NCBI GenBank assembly: GCA_030549335.1
Contig: CM060188.1
Location: forward strand, 43,303,696 to 43,367,695
Source: Pontederia crassipes
Lineage: Eukaryota > Streptophyta > Magnoliopsida > Commelinales > Pontederiaceae
Length of the DNA: 64,000 nt
Reading direction: 5' to 3'
Part shown: positions 59,521-64,000 of the stretch, piece after piece
Numbering within the stretch: position 1 is the first letter of the stretch
Layout of the letters: every line of letters begins with the position of its first letter
Notes under the pieces: model-generated
The model's database searches: none
What the model saw: the letters and a program-made list of their open reading frames with translations, nothing else
Told to the model about the DNA's origin: nothing
Translations under genes and position numbers: made by a program

Positions 59521-60300
59521 AGAGCGTATCAGGCTACCAGGACCCGACTCGCCCGATTTTGATCGGGTGGGGTCGGGTTAACACTCTTTTGATGGTTGAA
59601 CCCGACGGTTCGGGTTGAATCGAATTGAATGATCGGGTTTGGATCGGATCGTGTGGTCGGGTTACCCGACCACCATTTTTTCTTTTCTTTAAAAATTTTT
59701 GTTCTTACTTTTTCTATTATTTATTATAAAAATATTATATAATATTTATTTAAAAAGAATAAAATAAATTTTGAAGCATTTAAACATTACTTTACACATT
59801 TAAAATATTTTATTTTAATATATTTTTATTTTATATACAAAATATAAGCTAAAAATTAAAAAAAAATAAAAAATGGGTCTTCGGGTTGGGTCGAGTTGGG
59901 TCGGAAAATTTTGACCCATGCCCGACCTGACCCAAGGTCGGGTCAAGGTTGGGTTGAGTCGGGTCCGACCCAACCATGGATCCGACCCGACCCAAATTGG
60001 TCGGGTCGGGTCGGGTCATTATGTGCTCGAGTTTAGCCGCTCGTTCGCTCACGTGAGATGCCACTTTATTGCCCTTTTTCTCCCAAAACACATATGCCTA
60101 AAGGGGTGTTAATTGGGTCGGATCATCGGGTTCGCAGGTCGACCCGACTCACTCAACACCCCTTTAGGCATATGTGTTTTGAGAGAAAAAGGGCAATCAC
60201 GTGGTGTCTCACGGGAGCGAATGAGCGGCTAGACTCGAGCACGTTTCGCCGGGGTGTTCGATTCTACGACTCAAAAAGCGCGTTTTTTACTACCTTGAAA
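59521..60300. repeat. Non-autonomous repeat with tcgggt motifs and an 88-bp hairpin
   Basis: The stretch has two clusters of tcgggtcgggt-like words around an AT-rich centre. Then arms 60023-60110 and 60155-60242, inverted copies of each other with about 8 mismatches in 88 bases, are separated by a 44-base loop. It looks like a foldback-type or degenerate DNA element in intron 7. No coding sequence or target duplication was found. Confidence 0.6.
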
Positions 60301-60670
60301 TTATTATGTTGAATGTGACTACCACATCTAATAATTCATATGTGTGTGACACATGTAGCATTGTATTCATGTTGAGCGCAATATTAAAGTTTGATGACAA
60401 TTAATTAGTTTTGCTTCCAAATAATTTTATTTTGTTATTGCAAGTTGGAAGAACAATACGAATTTATTCATGTATTAGATAGATCTTTCTCCAAAAAGAA
60501 AACCCAAATGGACAATTCTTATTATGTTCGGTCTTCGCTATCTGCAACCCCTAGATCAATGCTTACTTGGATCGTTAAAGAATATCCCAATTCACCAGAA
60601 AGATGCAAGTCTTGTATTACTTGTATATTTCTATCTTACAACACCATTTGATAGTAAAACTTTTTGCCAG

Positions 60671-60955
60671 GTTGGATTTACAAATTCTGGGGAGGTTTTG
60701 GCATTGGACCTTCAGATCTTCAACAATGCTGGAAATTCATTAGATCTTTCTGCTGCAATCCTTGAGCGCGCTATGTTTAATTCTGATAATGTTTACAACA
60801 TACCAAATGTTAGAATAAGAGGTCAATGCTGCTTTATCAATTTTCCAAGCAATACTGCCTTCAGAGGGTTTGGAGGCCCACAAGGTATGCTTATCGCGGA
60901 GAATTGGATTCAGCGGATTGCCATGGAACTTCATAAGAATCCAGAGGAAATCAGA
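60671..60955 (+). pseudogene. XDH: XDH exon 8, molybdenum-cofactor domain
   Basis: Encodes VGFTNSGEVLALDLQIFNNA through LERAMFNSDNVYNIPNVR, then FPSNTAFRGFGGPQGMLIAE and ENWIQRIAMELHKNPEEIR: 95 codons, intact. TAFRGFGGPQ is the cofactor-binding motif with the substrate-orienting arginine. The acceptor is TGCCAG and the donor GTGAGT. Confidence 0.92.
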
Positions 60956-61353
60956 GTGAGTTGAAGATTGATGTATAACTATTTTGTTTTCTTGCAATCA
61001 TGGCATGCGAAATTATCATGGGAGCTTAAAGTTGATTAAAAATGAAGAGAATAAGAGGTGACACGAGTGTTCTTCAGAGGTTGTCTTGACCTTGAGAATG
61101 CATTTCAATGAACTATGCCAATTGATCAAGAATGTCCATCCACAACATTTTCCACCTTCGTATTATAGCATGTACATATTATCTATATGTATAACGAATA
61201 GATATTTTTTAATCCTAACAGGATTCTTTCATGCAGATGTAACATAGACAATGAGTTAGATTATTAGATATTTGGACTGTTTTTAGATACAAAATTTCAG
61301 TCTAATCTATTCTAATATTTAAATTGTCTGACAAAAAAATTCATTGGTTATAG

Positions 61354-61513
61354 GCTGGTGCTCTTGTAAATGTTTATACCGATGGTACTGTTCTAGTCAC
61401 TCATGGAGGTGTTGAAATGGGACAAGGGTTACACACAACTTGCACAGATTGCTGCCACATCTTTTGATATTCCTCTTAGTTCTGTATTTATATCAGAGAC
61501 AAGTACAGACAAG
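61354..61513 (+). pseudogene. XDH: XDH exon 9, two-base deletion
   Basis: Encodes [20 protein letters not shown] and EMGQGLHT, then loses frame near 61440 where four bases replace the expected six; the rest reads [20 protein letters not shown] in the shifted frame. The exon that should precede it, about 73 codons in other plants, is not found in the 398 bases after exon 8. Confidence 0.88.
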
Positions 61514-61667
61514 GTGAACTTTCTCATTTACGTATAACAGAGTACTTAGCTGGCACACTTTCAATAAGCTATGATACCGAAAGGATGTATACTGGTGTCT
61601 AAACTTCCATTTTATTTGTGATGATGTTCCTCATGCTTTTTTTTTTTAATTTTCTGTTAATGAAAAG

Positions 61668-61802
61668 GTTCCTAATGCATCACCGACAGCTGCTTCTGCA
61701 AGCTCTGACATATATGGTGCGGCAGTTTTGGATGCATGTGAACAAATAAAGGCACAGATGCAACCTATCGCCTGCCAAAATAAGCACACTTCTTTTGCTG
61801 AG
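61668..61802 (+). pseudogene. XDH: XDH exon 10
   Basis: Encodes VPNASPTAASASSDIYGAAV and LDACEQIKAQMQPIA to SFAE: 45 codons, intact, phase 0 on both sides. The segment lies next to the pterin in XDH structures. Confidence 0.9.
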
Positions 61803-61967
61803 GTGATGGTCCTGGAAAATTATACATATTGTTTTTTTTTTAGTAACTTCTTGAATGTTATAAGTGATGCATATCTTTGCTACTGCTTATGTATGAAAAG
61901 TACTCAAAATGTACTCCGTTATGTCATCTAATAATATGGAGTTTTACATTGTTTTACTATTTACCAG

Positions 61968-62202
61968 CTAGCCCATGCATGTTATTTGGAACGCATACGC
62001 CTCTCAGCTCATGGATTTTACATGACACCTGATGTTGACTGACTGGAAGTCGGGGAAAGGATCTCCATTCAGCTATTTCACATATGGTGCTGCTTTTGCT
62101 GAAGTTGAAATTGATACTCTTACTGGAGACTTCCACGCTAGGACAGCTGATATTGTTATGGATCTAGGACACTCTCTTAATCCAGCCATTGACATTGGAC
62201 AG
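61968..62202 (+). pseudogene. XDH: XDH exon 11, two-base deletion creating a stop
   Basis: Encodes [20 protein letters not shown], then hits TGA at 62040-62042 because two bases are missing. In the shifted frame it continues [20 protein letters not shown] and [18 protein letters not shown]. The donor is CAG|GTTTTT. Confidence 0.9.
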
Positions 62203-62291
62203 GTTTTTCACCACTTCCAATGATGAGATTAAGACTAGGTCTCACATGTGATGAATATGTCAAATCTGATTACACAATATGAATTATTATA

Positions 62292-62360
62292 CAACAATAA
62301 CAAAGCTTTATCTCACTAGGTGGAGTCGACTACATGGATCATACGACGCCATTTCGCTCT
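62292..62360 (-). mobile_element. Truncated SINE in XDH intron 11 with 18-bp target duplication
   Basis: 69 bases, in minus orientation, match the 3' end of the SINE at 38105 (complement of gatccatgtagtcgactcca followed by a ttgttattgttg tail). A perfect 18-bp duplication, acaatatgaattattata, flanks it (62274-62291 and 62361-62378). Confidence 0.85.
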
Positions 62361-62502
62361 ACAATATGAATTATTATATGCATAAAATATATTACATTCA
62401 GACTTCAAACTGTCATAGCATATACATGTAACTTGTTAATTTTAATTTTCATATTCTCTATTCACGTTCCAGGATATTTCCTTAAGTTCACTATGATTGC
62501 AG

Positions 62503-62674
62503 ATTGAGGGAGCATTTGTTCAAGGTTGGGGTGGATTGCACTTGAAGAGCTGAAATGGGGAGATCCAGACCATAGATGGATTAGAGTAGGCCATCTATAC
62601 ACTCTGGCCCTGGAACATATAAAATTCCATCTGTAGATGATATTCCGTTAAGTTTCAAGGTTTCACTCTTGAAG
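62503..62674 (+). pseudogene. XDH: XDH exon 12, two one-base deletions
   Basis: Encodes IEGAFVQGWG, then after a deletion near 62531 LEELKWGDPDHRWIR, and after another near 62605 GPGTYKIPSVDDIPL and SFKVSLLK. The first deletion leads to TGA at 62551. Length is 172 bases against 174 expected. Confidence 0.9.
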
Positions 62675-62752
62675 GTAACCTAATATTCTTGTGCAAGACT
62701 ACTTTAACATCACATTGCTTATTTACTCTTGTAATTTCATTTGTCATCTCCT

Positions 62753-62765
62753 CAAAAAAAAAAAA
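62753..62765. repeat. Poly(A)-only micro-insertion with 17-bp duplication in XDH intron 12
   Basis: The 13 bases caaaaaaaaaaaa are flanked by a perfect repeat, ttcatttgtcatctcct (62736-62752 and 62766-62782). This is what target-primed reverse transcription would leave if only the tail of a retroposon was copied. Confidence 0.65.
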
Positions 62766-63312
62766 TTCATTTGTCATCTCCTAGCACATTGATATCAAAC
62801 CAAGATTTTGAACTATGCACAACTTTTTTATGGTGGCACCAGAATATCTAAGATGTTGAGTAAATTATCTACAGTAATACTAATGTGACTGTACCACGTG
62901 GGTTTGATCATCCTTATTTATTTTCTATCACACAGAGGTGATATGCTAGTGGATGCAGAAAACTACTGGCTAAATTCAGTCACATCAGCTCCCTTCATAC
63001 TGAAATCAAACATGGAAGTGATCTCTAGTCTCAAAACTCATATTAGGTGTAATATTTACTTACCATACCTGCTTTTGGTCAAGCAATAGGCCTACGTTCT
63101 TTATGGCAAAGCATGAAAATAAAACAACCAGGAACATGTACTCCTTTGACAGCATTTATCAAACGTGTGGAATAATAAGTCACAAGATGTCCCGATATCT
63201 TGTTACATTATCTTTTCAATATATTTCTGTCATTTTGAGATGCATTCTAATTGATAGTTTTCATTCTCCGCTGCTAAGGAACTGAAACATTTTCCTTTTT
63301 TGTTCTGAAAAG

Positions 63313-63759
63313 GGTGTTCCAAATGGTAGAGCCATTCATTCTTCAAAGGCAGTTGGGGAGCCACCTTTCTTGGTAGATGCAATCATTGCAACCAATCGTT
63401 GCTGACTTAGTTAGTTAGCAAGACTGAGTAGTAGCCTCAGGTTTAAATCTTGGAGTCGTTCCTTGGTCATGGAATTAACCTTTGCTGTTCTGTTTTCTCG
63501 ACTCCAAGTCAATCAAGTGCTAATAACTTTGAACATCGGAAATCTTCCGTACCTGTAGTCTTGAACACCGAAGATCTTCCGTACCTGAGCAGGCACCCAA
63601 AAAAAAAATGCAATCATTGCGGCGAGAGTGGAAGAGGGGTATCATGGCTGGTTTCCACTTGATAATCCAGCAACCCCAGAGAGGATCAGAATGGCTTGCG
63701 CTGATGCTTTCACGAAACCATTTGCTGGCCCTCACTACCATCCCAAACTCAGTGTTTGA
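63313..63759 (+). pseudogene. XDH: XDH exon 13 (last), split by a SINE
   Basis: The exon starts GVPNGRAIHSSKAVGEPPFL, including the GEPP motif with the catalytic glutamate. After the SINE it resumes with VEEGYHGWFPLDNPATPERI and ends in HPKLSV and TGA at 63757-63759. About nine codons expected between PPFL and DAII are missing, apparently an in-frame deletion. The C-terminus fits plant XDH. Confidence 0.9.
63390..63607 (+). mobile_element. SINE inserted in the last XDH exon
   Basis: A 218-bp insert ends in about ten A residues and is flanked by a perfect 13-bp duplication, atgcaatcattgc (63377-63389 and 63608-63620). GGTTTAAATCT at 63440-63450 resembles a tRNA-type B box; an A box is not clear. 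Internally, the words gaacatcggaaatcttcc and gaacaccgaagatcttcc form a short direct repeat. It differs from the (TTG)n-tailed SINEs at 38105 and 62292. Confidence 0.85.
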
Positions 63760-64000
63760 TTTCTCTCGCCAGTGCTGAATTGTTTCTTTTAGATAATAAA
63801 AAAATACCTGATGATAAAAGGATATTTCGGACCTGAGTGGCTAAACTTATAAGTCAATTAAAATAATTTATAAGTAATTTTGAAATTTTCTTCATGTTTG
63901 ATAATTGAAAAAAATTGATAAACACTTATTTTATTTATTTATAAGTTAGAAAAAATAAGTTGAGGACCTAGCGTATTTTGTATGTGAAGAAAAAGTTGAT
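63760..64000. other. Region downstream of XDH
   Basis: AT-rich sequence follows the XDH stop codon. It would include the old 3' UTR. No gene or clear polyadenylation signal stands out. Confidence 0.5.

Larger units (their letters stand above)
27365..63759 (+). pseudogene. XDH: Xanthine dehydrogenase gene, disrupted (13 recognisable exons)
   Basis: XDH oxidises hypoxanthine and xanthine to urate in cytosolic purine catabolism, using two 2Fe-2S clusters, FAD and a molybdopterin centre; plant proteins have about 1,350 residues. All domains are present in order: first 2Fe-2S (exons 1-3), second 2Fe-2S and FAD domain (exon 4), molybdenum domain (exons 5-13, including the GEPP glutamate motif). 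Lesions: AT for GT at the exon 2 donor, TAA at 35430, one-base deletions near 35719 and 36298, a MITE in exon 7, an absent exon between 60955 and 61354, two-base deletions near 61440 and 62040, one-base deletions near 62531 and 62605, and a SINE in exon 13. The gene spans 36 kb because introns 3 and 7 are full of transposons. Single-base indels could be assembly errors; the insertions and missing exon cannot. Confidence 0.93.

Noticed and set aside
1-64000. tRNA, rRNA, riboswitch or bacterial-type operon features.
   Set aside because: None seen; the only tRNA-related sequences are retrotransposon primer sites and a SINE B-box-like word.

Overview
The window is nuclear DNA of a flowering plant, probably a monocot. 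The evidence is a fragmented plant-type xanthine dehydrogenase (XDH) gene with a GC-rich first exon and GT-AG introns, set in AT-rich DNA dominated by plant transposable elements (CACTA, Athila-type Ty3/Gypsy, Ty1/Copia, LINE, SINE, hAT-like MITE). The species cannot be named from the sequence. Almost every long reading frame is transposon or pseudogene, and no intact functional gene was found.

Layout: 1-3068 is the right part of a decayed CACTA element that carries an Argonaute (AGO4-clade) gene fragment with its intron. 3753-12135 is a second CACTA element with an internal 2.1-kb tandem duplication of its leader and transposase 5' part. 12332-12660 is the C-terminal end of a beta-tubulin gene on the minus strand, a pseudogene. 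12818-22012 is a large LTR retrotransposon with no recognisable coding capacity; its 5' LTR is split by a 1.5-kb non-autonomous CACTA element (13137-14674). A probable solo LTR (22013-23289) and AT-rich repeats (24530-26650) follow.

27365-63759 (+ strand) is an XDH gene of 13 recognisable exons spread over 36 kb. It is a pseudogene: an in-frame stop, several frameshifts, a lost exon, a damaged splice donor, a hAT-like MITE in exon 7 and a SINE in the last exon. Intron 3 (6.8 kb) holds a CACTA end, a LINE and an LTR remnant. Intron 7 (21 kb) holds a decayed Copia element (40671-59520) which was itself split by a 14.3-kb Athila-type element (44184-58497) with two LTRs, a perfect 5-bp target duplication, gag-pol and a downstream second ORF in the envelope position.

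The order of events can be read from nesting: XDH gene, then Copia, then Athila; LINE, then LTR in the LINE; LTR element, then small CACTA in its LTR. No new enzymatic, defence or mobile-element system was found. The most interesting items are the Argonaute fragment inside a DNA transposon, precise insertion scars in XDH exons and introns, the C-to-T type stop codons in the Athila element, and a dense CGGCCG-centred motif in that element's non-coding parts.
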